Below are positions 24,430-39,400 of a DNA stretch of 64,000 nucleotides, piece after piece. Where the stretch lies: contig NC_059501.1 in the NCBI RefSeq assembly GCF_914767665.1, positions 79,024,798 to 79,088,797 of the forward strand, given 5' to 3'. The notes beneath the pieces were generated by a model that searched no databases, was not told the origin of the DNA, and worked only from the letters and a program-made list of their open reading frames with translations. Within the stretch, counting starts at the first letter, position 1, and each line of letters begins with the position of its first letter. The DNA is from Harmonia axyridis (Eukaryota > Arthropoda > Insecta > Coleoptera > Coccinellidae). The translations under genes and the position numbers were made by a program.

Positions 24430-27400
24430 GTGAGTGAAACTTTGAAAATAAGGATTAATGCTACGTGAGATTTAGATTCTCTGAAAAAGAGAACTTGTAG
24501 AATGCTATACCTAATTAAATTAATTTTCATAATATATACCGAAAAATTGAGACTTATAATTCAATCGCAGACAATGTAGTTAATTAATTTTGAATATTCA
24601 GCCGGTAATTACAATTAAATTAAGTTAATTTCCAAAGTTGTCGCCTCTGATTGAAATGCATCTGTCGGTCAATGTCAAACGCTTTAAATAGAATTTAATT
24701 GATCGTTAATTGGAAGGAATGTTACCTACTTCATTAATTGTAACGTCGCTTTTCGATTTGAAATTTTATCTCATGATAATTTAATCTGATTTTCTCACTT
24801 CTTATGTGTTTAAATAATTAAGCGATTATTCAGCAATTAAGAATAAATGTAGTGATTCTACATGAAAAGTTGAAAATGGAATGTTGTAAATTGCTACTTA
24901 GTAATTCTTTCTTATTAGATTCGTTTCAATTTTCGCACTTTTTGTGTAGATCTAAACGTTAATCAATTATTTTTCAATTATAAATAAACGCTTCGATTCT
25001 GTGTAATAACAAGAAACTAGGAAGGAATGTTGTTTTTAATTTCTTAGACTTTTTTTTTCTACAGATGATTTCATTCGATTTTGGTACTGAAGATATATAA
25101 ATATTAGTCAATCATTTTTCAATTATCACTAAATTTAAAGGGGATGTGTCTTTTAATTTGTTGCTCTTCTCAATGTTTTTCATTTTTTCTAGAGTTTATT
25201 CGTTTTAATTTTCGTACATTTTGAATTTAAATGAAAGGTATGAATCAACAAGAAGTATAGATATCTATATGTTAATTCGATTATTTTTCAATTATTAATA
25301 AACGCTTTAATTATGTCTATCACCAAAAAGAATTGGAAAAATGTTTCAACATGTTATGAATTTTCATTTTTTTTAATTGTTTCATTCGTTTATTACACTT
25401 TTAATTATAATGAAAATAAATTATTTTAATTATAAATAAATAATAATTAAATAATTGAATCATCGTTTTTATTCTGTCAAACAACAACAAAAATTTGTAG
25501 AAATGTTAGTTTTAATTTCTTAGGTTTTTTAATTGAATTTTTGCACTAATATTTGGCTACCTGCAGTCCATAATTTTATTTAAGGCTAATACACAGCTTG
25601 ATTCTGCCCAAAAACCAGAAGAAATTGAGGAGATTATTGTTTTGTTTATTATAAATTCAAATTTTGAAAATTGAAAGAATTTCAGTTTATTTAATTGCTC
25701 TGTTTTCTTTAGTTATTCATTTATTTTTTATTTAATATTTGTATCTTTAATTTCGAATTGAGTTTTTTTCCTCACTAACGAAAAAACCATGTAATGGTTC
25801 ATTATTTTCCTATTCCATCAATTAAAATGAAAATGAATCAGATCAATAAAATTAGTATACTCCGTAGATATGCCTAGACCGCAGATCTACTAAGTCAAGA
25901 GATCAACTTTTTGGCGGAGAATGTATCAAAAGGAATATTTCAAATATTTATATACTTTATTTAGTTTAGTAGGTAAAATCGTAGCAATCCAAACTTTCAA
26001 ATGTCATGGTTGCATATCGTCGATTTTTTTAGAAATTAATTTAACATTTAATTTACATGTTTTAATTTTAAGCCTTCAAAATTTGAATTATATAACATAA
26101 TTGTTTCTAATTGAACCCTAAACAAGGATTATCAATATCCGTTCATTTAAACTTTTACAATTGCTAATCCTTGTTACCCAACTCCTAATTACCAAAAGGG
26201 GATCATTCAACTATTTTAAATCAGTATTGTGCAACGACTTAGCTCTCAAGCTTCACATGTTAGGGCCATCCCCATTTTTTACGTCAGGTATACACCAGCA
26301 GTTCAAGTGCCCCTTCAGCGCCGAATTTGTTTCATCAATTGAGTCTTATTCCGCTTTTAATTTGGCCTATTCATCCCCCTAAGTGAAATGCATGGCGGAT
26401 GATATCATGTGTAAAAGCCGACTTATACTCCGGACCTATAATGGGCAGATTATTTTGGCGATCTTTTCTCTTACGCTTCCACGTCGGGGTCAAAATACAT
26501 TCCTGACTTATGGACGAGGATTTAATAATACTAATACCCTAATATTAAATTTTCACGGCGGGTATTGCTACGAGTGGTTGATTATGAAATTAGTACGATT
26601 ACGAGAGCTGTGGTTGCTTTAAATGAAGTGATTAAATGTACGAAATAGGCATGTGTGCTGTTTATACGGCTTGTTGTTGGACAGGAACGAATCACGGTGT
26701 TCAATTTGAAACGATGAAAATCGCATAATTTTAAAATCACCAATAAAAGTTCACTTATTGTACAGGATGTCCGAAATTCGGTTCTCACTGATAGCAAATA
26801 TAAGACTTACAGAAAAAAATCTTCGAGGACCCTGATGTCTTTTTTTGAAATAATAAGATATCAGGCAGTGGCGACGCCAGCTTTCAAAAACAGGGGTGGC
26901 CAAGGGGGGAGAGCGGACTTTTTTTGGGGGAAGGTAAAGTAAAGAGAAATCATAGTTCTGCTAATCTTGTAATTATTTTAGCGTTAGTATGTCAATTTTC
27001 AGGGGGGGGGGCAGGACCCCCCCTGGTCCCCCCTCAAGAGGAGAGTTGGTTTTTTTTCAAATTGGACATCCTTCATATTATTCGATTATAATTATAAAAT
27101 AAATACGAAATTAATAAAATCTCCAAATGAATGAAAAATATTTATATATCTATATATGGTGTCCTATTTCAAGATTGAAGTCGAAGAACTCAATATCTTT
27201 GAAATGGATGATTTTCAATAAATCTGCGACTAAGAAGTTGTTGAAAAATATAGGGTGTCCCTTTTAAAAAGTTCCAACTCTTATAAAAATAATATCGTAA
27301 ATCGTAATAAACAGGCGAAATCGAGTTGATGAAGATAAGAAGATGAGCGAACCTTTGAACTGCTCTATTAGATCCCCGCCAATGTCCATAATATTTCACA

Positions 27401-30400
27401 TACGACATTCTCTGTATGACATTTTCCTCTCCATCAGTACTTCAAAGCCGTCTATTCAAATATTGCGGTTATTGAATACATTTAGAATTAACGAATTATT
27501 TATCTATGCATGTTGAATCCTTTGTGTTCGATAAATTGCCTCATGTTGGACACACTTTATTTGAATAATTTGTCCGCGATAGATGTGACATATTAGATTT
27601 GGCTTTTTTAAGTTACATTCAGGAGATAACTAACTAGATGATATCAAAGCAATAATGTATCTTCTATAATATATAATATAATATATTTTAAGTTTGTTTA
27701 TTATTTTTATGGCGACATGTTCGGGGAACGACCGCTCAAAAACTTGAGTTTATTCGAGAGTTCGTCATTCTCCCTATTTCACTGTATATTTCCATCCATA
27801 AAAAAATTAAATGAATATCAGCTGCGTGGTATGAGTTCCATTTGTTACAAACTGCGAATGTACAGGGTGTTTCACATTAGCAGGTTTGTGGCTTATCCTT
27901 CAAACAAATTTGAAAAGTGACCCATCAATATGTTTCTTTCTAGAAAACGGATTTTTTTTTTGCGAAATATACTTCATATTATTTTTTCATATTTTCTGAA
28001 TGCTCAATCGATTCCAAATCCGAATATGTGAATATAGTGGTGATTTTAATTTATTCCAACTATTCCATTCAAAATTAACCTGAGAAAATTCAGATTCCAT
28101 ATCCGGAAAATATATCCAAGTTCTATAAATATTTTTGATTATCAAATTTTGAAGTTTGCATTCTCGATTATAATAGTTGTGAAAATATAAACCGGAAATT
28201 CAAATGAAGGAACAATTGGGGAGAAATTATCTTAAGAACTCCTCATTTTAAAAACCAGTCAAATTTCCAAAAAAATTCTCTTTGGAAAAACGGTTTTTCC
28301 ACAATAATTTTTTTTTGCCTGGGTTCGATAGTTATTGCAATAACAGCTTTGGATAGCCCGTGAAATGCACTTTCATATTGAAGGGTCACTTTTCAATTTG
28401 GATTGAAGGATAAGCCACAAAATCCAGTGGCCCGCCTACGTGGAACACCCTGTACTTGATTCCTGAGTTTTTAATAGGATCTTCAAGCTATCAAGGTTTG
28501 GCCTTGTATATATTCAATATATTGAACTATTAGGTGCTTGTTTTCAATTTGATGATCGTATACGTAATTTTCAATTAATTTATTACCAATAATATTTGAT
28601 ATAATTGGGTATAAAAATAATTCAATACCAAAAATATTTTTAGAGGAAAATTTCGAATTGTAATGAAATCATAAATCAAAATTCAAGGTGAATTTGACAA
28701 TTTCTTGTCTTGGAATCAAAATAAATTACTGTGATATCATCTTCATCGAGAATAATAAATAATCGATCGTTATAACCATCAAGAATATAATAATCTAATT
28801 TCATAAACCAATTCATCTTTGATCCTGTGTATTCCTTTGAAGTTATGAGATGATTATTAGTTATGTTATTTTTATTGAGAGTATTTTAGTAAATTAGTAT
28901 AATTTTGAAACATAAGCAAACAAACTAATGTATCATTAAGAGATGACTGAGATAAATGTGACTTTGGCACGCAATGAATTAATATGCTGTTTTAATTACT
29001 CGAATTATTTGTTTCATTTACTTCCTCCACTTCATGTGAAGCCACCTTTACAGAATTCTTCGCTCAACACGTGATCTCAATTCCCATATGTTGATGTATC
29101 GAATGATACTGACAACTAAGTCATTCAGTTTTTAGTAAACATTCTTTTTGAAGTGTTATGTTAACCTCTCTTTAAAATTGTTGTGTTGAGATTTTCCACG
29201 CAAATGGGTATTGTTTTGGGCGTACTAACGTGGTGTTACTCCCATACATCCATAGAACAAGATAAAAGTAACAAGAATATATAAAAACCAAGAAAATGTT
29301 CTTTACATGTTGCTATTTCAGATGAATCTGATTCCAAAACCAACAATTTGAGTGAGAATGAGCTATTGGACGAAGTTCATGATGAATTGAACGAATCTAG
29401 ACCAAGGAAAATCAGAAGGTCTAGGACGACATTCACAACTTACCAGCTGCATCAATTGGAGAGGGCTTTTGAGAAAACACAGTACCCAGACGTTTTTACG
29501 AGGGAAGAATTGGCATTGCGGTTAGATTTGAGTGAAGCACGCGTACAGGTAGGTTTCTTATTGATAAATTTTTTTAAAAATTTAAATTTCATTGAACTTC
29601 AAACCTCTCAGCTCAAATCTAGTACACATATTATTATACCGACTTGGTGTCAGGAACATTTGAGAACTCGTTTGTTCATGCGCCCTCGAGGATCATAGAA
29701 CTGTATATACAGGGTGTTTCCAAATTAGACGTGAACCTTGAAGGAGGTGTTAGTATCACTCATATGCTCTCATGTTTATTCTTCTTCTTCCTCTTGTAAT
29801 AGGACGGAGTCCTGTCAATTCTGTCATCCAGCCATGTTTATTGATAACCGAAATACAACAGTTTACGATATATTTGAGTTCTTGTGATTTTCGAAAGATT
29901 TCACACACCTTATTTCATTTTTCGTCAATTCTTTTCGATTTGAATTTTGGATTATTTTCATCAGAAAAGGATGTGATATGTATGCTGTATTAGCTATTGA
30001 ATGAGAATAAGTATGATTTGGAAGTATATGAAGGAAATAATATTGAATTTCTAATATAAATACTTCTGCAACTCTCGAATTCCACAATTTATTTATAATG
30101 AAATTATTTTAAAAAATTGCCAAATTCCTCCTTTATTTCCTTGAAAAGTTTTTGTTAGAATGCAGGCAGTAGTTTTATTTCAGCAGATTTTGATTTGAAA
30201 GGGGGGAGAAGCAAAGAACGGAAAGTAAAGAATTAAATTCTTTTTTGTACAATTTCAGTAGAAAATGTATTCATCAGAAATTATGTTTGAAATGACCTCC
30301 ACTATTCCCCATACAAGAACTTATTTCTTATTTCTTTAGTTGTTACTTTCCGCTTGAAATTTACTCTCATAATCTTCTCGCTGTTTTTTCTATTTTAACG

Positions 30401-33400
30401 GTGTTAGATCCGGACTTCTTGATGGCCACGAAAATAATCCAAAACTATAATCAAATCTGACCAACGTAGAAAAATTTGACGAAAAATGTAGTGAGGTGAG
30501 AAATCTTTCGAAAATCACTGTTGATTTTTGGTTATCACTAAATATGGCTTAAACAAGCAAATGAGTCATACTAACACGTCCTCTAAGGCTCACGTTCAAT
30601 TTTGAAACACCTTCAAATTTCTTTCAGTGAAGAGGACGAAACATTCCAATAATTTCTTAAAGTTGTTGATTTGTGCATTTTCCCATGATAAAATGGTAAA
30701 ATGTTATAAGAAATTTCAAAAAATAATACAAATGTTGCCATTATAACCATTTCAAATTGAATTTTAAAGATTCCAATATTTCCCCTCAATGAATTTAAAT
30801 AATATTTTTACCAAAATTTTGATTGTCATGAATTCATTGAAATAAGACCCATTATAATTTTTTTTATTCTGATATTTGAAATTTATTGAATACTCCTCAA
30901 GTTCATGTTTAATATTAGAAAATTCACTAGATATAATTTTAATTCTTAAGCACGAAATAAAACCCCATTTAAAAATTATTTCAATTAAATCATTAATTCA
31001 ATTTAAAATCGAACGTATCGTTTATCAAATGGGAAAAATTATAGGTTACGTGCGGAAACATTCATCATTTCAACCACAACCACAAATCAAAAACATCGAA
31101 TAATATCAGTAAAATTTTAATTTTTTTCTACATTTTCGGTTGTACCTTACAGTCGTTATTCACTCACCTTGCAACGAGCAAATACTGATAAGTCATCATT
31201 AATTTAATGTTTTCTATCGAACTCATATCTCAACCAATGATCAGGAAGAAATTAAATATTAATTCTTCTGATGATTTAATAATCAATTAATTCGATTTAT
31301 CGCTGTATTTATGATTTCCACTGTTGGCTTTTTTCGGTTTTAATTGAAACGAATCAATTGAATGAATTACAATGTTTTCATGGCATAATTGCGAACGATA
31401 ATATTTTTTCTCTAATTCTGTGGTTATTCCGTTCATTCTTCCACATCTTGTAGAACAAAATCGTGCGAGAATATATCAGAAACGCACAGTTTTCATGGTT
31501 ATATTTTATTATTCTATGTTGGCACTCCGAACTTTCCGCTACGGCTTTATCTGTCAATTCATCAATTTGCCTTAAAGAAATCTGTTTTGCCAACCAACAT
31601 TTTTCAATGCAAAAATCACTAAATTATATTTATGGAAATATTTCATCAATTTCAACGAAAATGCAATGAATTAGAGAAAATAATGTATAATACTCGTACA
31701 GAATGCTCATTCAACCACTCGTTCATTCCAAAACTCGCCACTTCGTGGCTCGTTTTTGAATTTTGAACTCGTGGAAGAATATCAATGCCTTCTGCACTTG
31801 TATTATAAATAACTATTCTATACCCAACCTGGACAAAGAGACTCTATTTTTAAGAAACAGAAAAAACGTTATATTCAACATAAAATTATCAAGTTCATCG
31901 CAAAAATGTGCTATTATATGTAACATGGTGTTTCATAAAGATAAGTCAAAAATGATTCCTAACCTAAATGTGCTTTTCATATCAAATTTCATGAAATCTT
32001 TTTGAAAAATACTGTATTATATTCTTCTCCAACCAATATCTATTCTCTGATAAAAAAGAAATAAAGATTTAATATTTGTGATATTCCTCACGTATATTCG
32101 TTGATTTGTTGATCTAACATTCATATTATTAAAATGTGATAATATGAAATGAAAATTGCGGAATTTTATGATTCAGGAATCTGTAGCTGAATATTTCGAT
32201 CCATATGAGTTTTGGATGACATGCGTGTTTTCTTAATGGATTTTTAACTTTTGGATTGATGATTATTCAAAACAAGTTCAACTACTGACCTAATTTTTAT
32301 TTAAATTTTTCGATTACAGAGTATAAATCGTTTTCTATGTTCGAAAATAAAAAATCGATATACATATATAAAATTCTCATTTTGAGTCGGTAATCTAATA
32401 CCTGATGGAAGAGATAGTTGAAATGATTTTTATTGAGTTAATTCCAAATTCCACTTTGATCACCTGACACAACTAGAAAGAACACTTTTCAAGGCCCTCC
32501 TTTTTGAGATTTTCAAGAATAAATATAGATGTCAAATCGAATAAACTGAGGAAATGAAAAAAACGAATAAAGAAAGGAGTTATTTCGGGGGCAAAGTGAA
32601 AATATCGTTTATCAGCACTAAAAAACTTCGATTAAACGATCTTAATGCTATCTTTGGAGTATTGCGACAATTTTCCGGAAAAAGGAGAAAATCTGGTTTT
32701 AAAAATATCAATGCGATTTTTTTGATTTTTTTGAATTTTTTTTAAAAGGGAGAAAACGCAACCTCTTCTGCGTTTTTAGCAGAACATCTTAACGAAACAA
32801 AATTTGTCAATAAAAATATTTTCCCTATAATAAAATGAAATGAAACATTGAGCATTCTGTGAATGACATCGAAAAAATGTAGTAGGTGGTCGAAACGTTC
32901 CTTTTATCGATAGAACATAGTCACAAAATTCCATTTCTTTAATTTTTTTTGCAATTTCTAGAAGATAAAAATTCTTTTTTTTCTTGGTGAGAAAGGTAGT
33001 GTACATCTTTAATCAGAATTCCATTCGGGACACATGCGAATCAAAATGATGCGCATCGCATCCAAGTATTTTTATTTAATTTTTCGAAGGAAAAAAATGG
33101 TATACCACTGAGATATTTCAAATGATTATTGCATTCCTCGTTCAATATGACTAAAAATTAAAAACCACTAATGCTTTTTTTTGTATGGGCTGCTTTTTGA
33201 ATACAAAAAAAAAAAAAAAAATCTTAACTTTAAGACCAAGAACTAAATTTATCAATGAGATGAAAATACGCGTTAAGACGTTTTATATTTTTGCATAAAA
33301 ACGGTGCCGCATACGGCAAGAAGATATGAGAGATTTTTTGTCACAAATTGCACGAGGAATTGAAAAATAATTTTTAGATCCAAATATCTCAATGGCGCAC

Positions 33401-36400
33401 CAATTTTTCTTGAAAAAAATTAATATTACCCGTATGCGCGCCAATGATGGACATAAAATTTATAATTGCATGTCAGTATGTGCCCAATAACAAACTCCCG
33501 AAACCCACCAAATGTCATCCTACTATCTCTAACAGTTTCGAAGCAATAAATAAATAAATCGGTTAAAAAAAAATTTTTAAACACTCTGTATCTCGAAATA
33601 TAAAGCATTTACGAAAAAAAGTTATATAACAAATTATCATTATTTTTCCATATAGAACCACCCCCCGAAGTTTGCCGAACGTATACACTAATCCCCAAAG
33701 CATCGATCCTATCCAGCAGCATATACGCATCCAACGAGGCCGTTGCACATCCGACGGCCGGTCGAGAGGCCGAAGATGCGGACGAATACGCGCATAATTG
33801 GCCGGGATTGATACTGCGGCCCATCGCACGGCCGTAGGATCGGGCGCAGAGCCGGGGCACGATAATGACCGTCATGAATCGCATCTTAATTGGTTACAAT
33901 TTGGATAATTAAATGGGGGGCCCGTGGCGGCGTAAGTGCCGGCGCAATTGGCCATTGTTTGACACAATGGAGGTAATCGGAGTAATCGGAACCAGCCCGT
34001 GACGATCTTCGCTTCCACGCCACCCCCGCCCGTCTGTCTCTTCTTCCCCAAAGGGAGAGGGCAGGTCCGTACCGGTCGGTTTTGGATGAGGACGAAGTGA
34101 GCCCCCAATTTATCTAAATATATCTATTATATCATATTATTTGAATACAGGGTTGCCATGTTGGGGTATTTTTTCCCAAATTTGAGGAATTTTTGGATAC
34201 TCTAATAATAATATATATGTTTATTCAACATAAATAAACATGGTGAGTTACAGAGGTTTTTAATTGTAAAATTAACTACCTGTGCGTAACTATAAATTAA
34301 CATTTTCTCTTATTTATTGAATTAACTACCTGTGTGTAAATATAATTTAACATTTTCTCTTATTTTTAACCTGTGGTTGTACACAACTAAACTTATTTTC
34401 CAATCAACCCTGACATGGAACAACACAAGACAAAAACATTTCAAAATATGTCTTATCGGATAATATATGTCAAATCGGGTAATATATGTCTAATCAGGTA
34501 ATATATGTCTAATCGGGACAATATTTCATGGGGTATTTTTTGGAGGTTTCAGTTTTTCAACTGGGGCTTTATGAGGTTGAAATATTTGTATTTAGTATTA
34601 TTCATATCTCGATTTTTTCTCAAAATATTATTATATACTTTATTTTTGAAAGGTTTTTCAATATGGCAACCGTTGACTATCCCCCCACATGCCTCTTCAA
34701 AGAATTAAATTTTCATTAGCATTTACCAGAATTGTTGTAGTTGACCAACAGATACAATGTTCTAAGCATATAAGTTTCGTTTATTATAAAAAGATCATAA
34801 CTGGTTCACAAGCGTACCCAGTGAGAAGCAGGGGGGGCAGCTGCCCCCCTGGAACCAGAAAATAAACCGTTAATGAATTTATTGCTGGAATTCATTGAAA
34901 TTTTAAAATTTTTCATCAAGTTCACTATTTAATAATAAAAGAAGATACTTACACTATTGAAAATTATGGAATTACTAAATTAGGGAAATATATCGTTATT
35001 TTATTAAATGTTATAACTCGTAAGAAAATCCGTTAAACGTTTTAAGCGTTTACTTATATTTTTTGGATTTATTTGGCATCAAACTCAAGATGACATTTTC
35101 AGCAACATATACACCAACTCTGGTGGTATCCCATACATTTGAATGTCATCATCACTGCGACTGCCAATATTTTTGGAAGGTATTTAGAGTTGCACCGTTC
35201 ACTAGAAATGTCTGCAGAGCTTATCTATTTCCCTTCTATTCTCATCTGATACATCAGTGTGACTGCAGTTCGCTAAGCAGAAGCTGCAGAAATGCCAAAG
35301 AATTTTATCTCAACATTCTTTGTAGTTTTTTGTTCCTTTGTGGAAAGTTTTGTCTTCTTAGTGATATATCCTTCATTTTGCTACTTTAAACAACATCTCA
35401 ATTTCATAAATCTATGCAGCATATTTCATTTTTGTTGTTTGGTTGGTTACTTTTCTTGATCCGCTTAAACTCTCTTTTTGAATACTCTTTTGATTCTATC
35501 TATTGAATGCCGCTTTAGGAATGAAAATAGTATCTTTTGTATGGAGACCAGCATTGTTTGAGCAACGACTGAAATGTCAGTGTTCCACAAAAGTAACAAT
35601 TTTACTCCTGATAAAACAATGGGTACACTTGTTTTTTTTTGTTTTGAGATCGCAGATCTCAGTTTGTAAAATATGCATTTATTTTTCTCCTTATTGTAGA
35701 CGAAGAAAATGTACACGATTAAATATTCCGCGGACGTCAATTTACTCTGAGATCTGCTGAATCCGCCCCTGTCTGTCAACCGGAACTAATTCAGAATCAA
35801 CTCTCCTTTTCGAACGGCGCTTTCACTGTTGCTGTCCTCTTTTTAATTGCCCTCGGACATTGAATCAAATACGGCTTTTAACCCTTGCTGGTCTAGGGTA
35901 ACACAGCTCTTCGAAAAATCAGTTCAATTTTGTCCATTCGGCTATGAATAGACGATTTCAATTAATCTATTAGTCTTTTGTTGGGGACGTTTTTTCCACC
36001 TAATGGATTTTTGCAATTAGGCTTCAAAAGATATAATATTCAAAAGGGCCCAACCTATTTTGAAAATATTAAATATAAATATATATCTCTAAATCAGAAT
36101 TATGTTTTACATTTCTCCAAATATTAACAACCATAATTTTTGAGATTTTATAGATTTTACTATCGATGAATATCGCAAAAAAAAAATTGTATCAAAATTT
36201 GCGATGCTCAATTTCAGCACTTATTGATCTTGTGAGAAGTTTTAACTGTCATATTCAGGAGGAAAAGATCTCTTCATCAACATATCTCCTAATAGGAGCT
36301 ATTTTTTAACATCTTTATTTTTCTACTCGAAAAGATTCCTGATTCCTCTTCAATGTTAAACAATGTATGTGCTACTTCGTTTCTAAGATTCATCTAAAAT

Positions 36401-39400
36401 TCTGAGAAAAAATTACATAAATACCAGTTTGAACAGGGGCTTAGAAGCTCCCTACTTCCTATCAGCGCTTTTCTCATTTTTTTTACCTTTATTATTGAAC
36501 GTATCAAATCAATGATCTATAACAGCCCTGGATTTTGTAAACACGAATGAATTATTGCCAATAGGAATTGTATCGATTGTGTTGTAGAAAGTCATAACTT
36601 TTAATAGTTACTAAATATGAAGATATCAATTAATATTTGAGTTTTTCAATTCGTCTTTATTGTATAATAATTACACCTATTCCGTTTTCAATTACGTTGA
36701 TACTGATTTATAATTCATTTCACAAATTGCCCGTGCGACACTTCGAATCAATGGCATTTTCATTAGAACAATTATTAAAAAATTTAATGCTTTCATATTA
36801 CGTTTCGCTCTGGTTAAAACAGATCGCAAACAAATTGGTAAACAGAAAAATGTTTCATTTTTGAAATCATTTCGCCGAAAAGTTTTTTTTTTATTATTAT
36901 TATTATTATTACAAGGTAAAGAGTTGAGGCCAAGCCTATAAACTCACAAAAATTGAAATATATGAAAAAATACACCGAAACTTAAAAAAATGCATTACAA
37001 AAGAAAAAGTAATTCACAGCTCCACAAGCAGCACTCACTCGCGACGAAACCAGGTGTCATAGTTGTTTTTGAAAGAGTTCACAGAAACCGAGTTCACCAT
37101 CGATGAAGGTAAAGAGTTCCAAACACGCGGTTTACGATGAAGAACTGTCTTTGGGATATTTTGAAACTTTCCTTCCTCAGCTTGAAAGCGTGACCTCGCA
37201 GACGGTCGTCCAGGTTCAACTTGAAGAGACCACTGAGGTCAACTCCAAAAAGGTTGTGGAGAGCACGAAAAGTTATGATGAGATCACCACGCAGCCTCCT
37301 GTCATCAAACGTGGAGAGATTCATGATGGACAGTCTTTCACCAAAACTGGGACGTAAGATGCCGTAGGGCAAACGAGTTGCCCGTCGCTGGACGCTCTCC
37401 AACAATGCCGAGCCTCTACTCAATGATGGACTCCACACAGGGCCAGCAAACTCCAGTATGGGTAAAGTTTGTAAAGGATAGCACAGGTGGAGGGATCACA
37501 TCTACCAAAAGCTTTCTGAACCATAAATAAAGTTCTTTTGGCCTTGTTTACCTCCTGAAGAATGTGGTCGGACCAGCTTAGATTCTCTGACACAATTACA
37601 CCAAGGTCAGCATGACTACTACAAGTAGCGATGGAGTTGTTGTTTTAGTACTGACGACGGGGATTGCGAGCACCCAAGTGTAGAACAACGCACTTCTCGT
37701 AGTTCAGAGGCAACCTCCAATCCTGGCACCAATGGTTCAATTTCTCCATGTCTTCCTGAATCAGATGAGCTGCCACGTTGGGGTTACCGAATAATTTGGT
37801 ATCGTCGGCAAATTGGGAGCACTGAGAGTTGAAGATCTTGGGTAAATCAGAGATGTAGAGGAGAAAAAGTAGTGGACCCAAAACAGAACCCTGTGGAACT
37901 CCACTTCCAACAGGTCTCGCCGAAGAGAGAGATTTATCGACTCGAACCTGGAAGGTTCGATCGGTAAGAAATGCTTCAATCCAAGAAAGCAGGCGGCCGC
38001 GGACCCCAAGATCTTCGAGTTTATGTAAGAGAAGATCATGTGGTACACGGTCAAATGCCCGAGAAAAATCCAGATAAACAATGTCAACTGGGCAGCCTTT
38101 ATCAAGGGACTCGGACCAGGAGTTTACGCATTCAAGGAGGTTAGTAATGACTAGTATTACCAGGAAGGAAGCCGTGTTGACATTCGGGAATAAGGTTACC
38201 GCTAAGTGCAAATTCAAGGACACCACTCAAGATGATTTTCTCGCACACCTTCGCCACAATCGGAACCAGACTAATTGGACGATAATTTTCTGCGTCACGT
38301 TTATCTCCCTTCTTGAAAATTGGCGTTACAAGTGCATTACGCCAAGCAGAGGGTAGGCAGGATGTTTGAAGTGAACGTTTGTACAAAATAGAAAGAGGAT
38401 ACGAAAGAGGTTGGGCACATTCTTTGAGTGCTTCAGCAGTGATATCATCCGCACCAGGAGAGGAGTTAACATTGCGTGCAGATAAGTGGGCTTCAACGAC
38501 TGCAGGGTCGAAAGAAGACTCTGTTATTTCAGAAGAATTCCTCTCAACGTTCAATCTTGGAAGTTGGTGGGCTCCTCTTGTAAAAGAGGCAACAAAGGAA
38601 TCAGCTAGGACGTTTGCCGTCTCCTCGGGACAGGAGCAGGGAGTATTGCTAGAATTGCGAACCAATGGTATGTCAACTTTAGAATTAAGGGTTTTTCTGA
38701 CGTATTTGAAAAACTTTTTATTGTTCTTAGAATGTATTAGATTGGATTCAAATTCCCTTTTGGAATTGGCAATTAGTGACGAAATTGAATTGGAGAAACG
38801 TCGATGGTCTTCGTAGTCTCTTACTTGCTTACGACGTAGATAACATTGCCATATGGACTTCTTGTGACGTATTAGTCTAAGGATATTTTGATCGATTTGA
38901 TGATTTTTGTCGAATTTTGAAATCTCTTTTTTTTTATATAGATACACTTTGGATAATAGGTTGATTTATGTTAAAAACCACTTCAGATCAGGAACATACA
39001 GTGCTTGAATATATTATTAGATACATATACGGAATTTCTGTCATATCTATTTTCGTATGTTTACAGTTATGTTGCAGTTTGTACAATTATTGAACATAGT
39101 TTGAACTCTTCACCTAAAATGTCATTTTTTTTCGTGCTAATCGGTACAAATTCATTATTTTACTTGATAATAGTACTAACAGATTTCCCTTCGATACTTT
39201 CCCCTTCAAATATGTTGTCTACTATGTCCATTTTATTTCTGAGAGATTAATCAATTCGGCAACCGTTGAGGATATCCATCTTATTTGACTCTTTAAATCA
39301 ATTAAATCTGCCTCAGCATTAACTAAAATTGTTGCAGATGACTGACGGAAACAGTATTCTTCGTATTCATTTGTATTAGTCGAATTTAAAAAAATTTGCT

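Larger units (their letters stand above)
24430..29321 (+). other. hbn: hbn intron 1 (4,892 bp)
   Basis: GTGAGT...TATTTCAG. It contains a degenerate tandem repeat (about 24720-25720), a higher-complexity block (26160-26600), a dispersed repeat (26762-26860), a G-run/C-run hairpin-like stretch at about 26998-27045 and a MITE (27861-28454). No coding sequence was recognised. Confidence 0.8.

Noticed and set aside
29549..29698. Continuation of the hbn exon 2 frame
   Set aside because: It passes a strong GTAGGT donor and lacks homeodomain helix 3, which is encoded in phase at 40259.
33563..34108. Three overlapping minus-strand frames in the GC-rich island
   Set aside because: Open mainly because of GC content; no domain and codon use not protein-like.
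37103..37357. 84-codon plus-strand frame
   Set aside because: Antisense to the LINE C-terminal tail.
38379..38816. 145-codon plus-strand frame
   Set aside because: Antisense to the LINE linker/RT frame on the minus strand.
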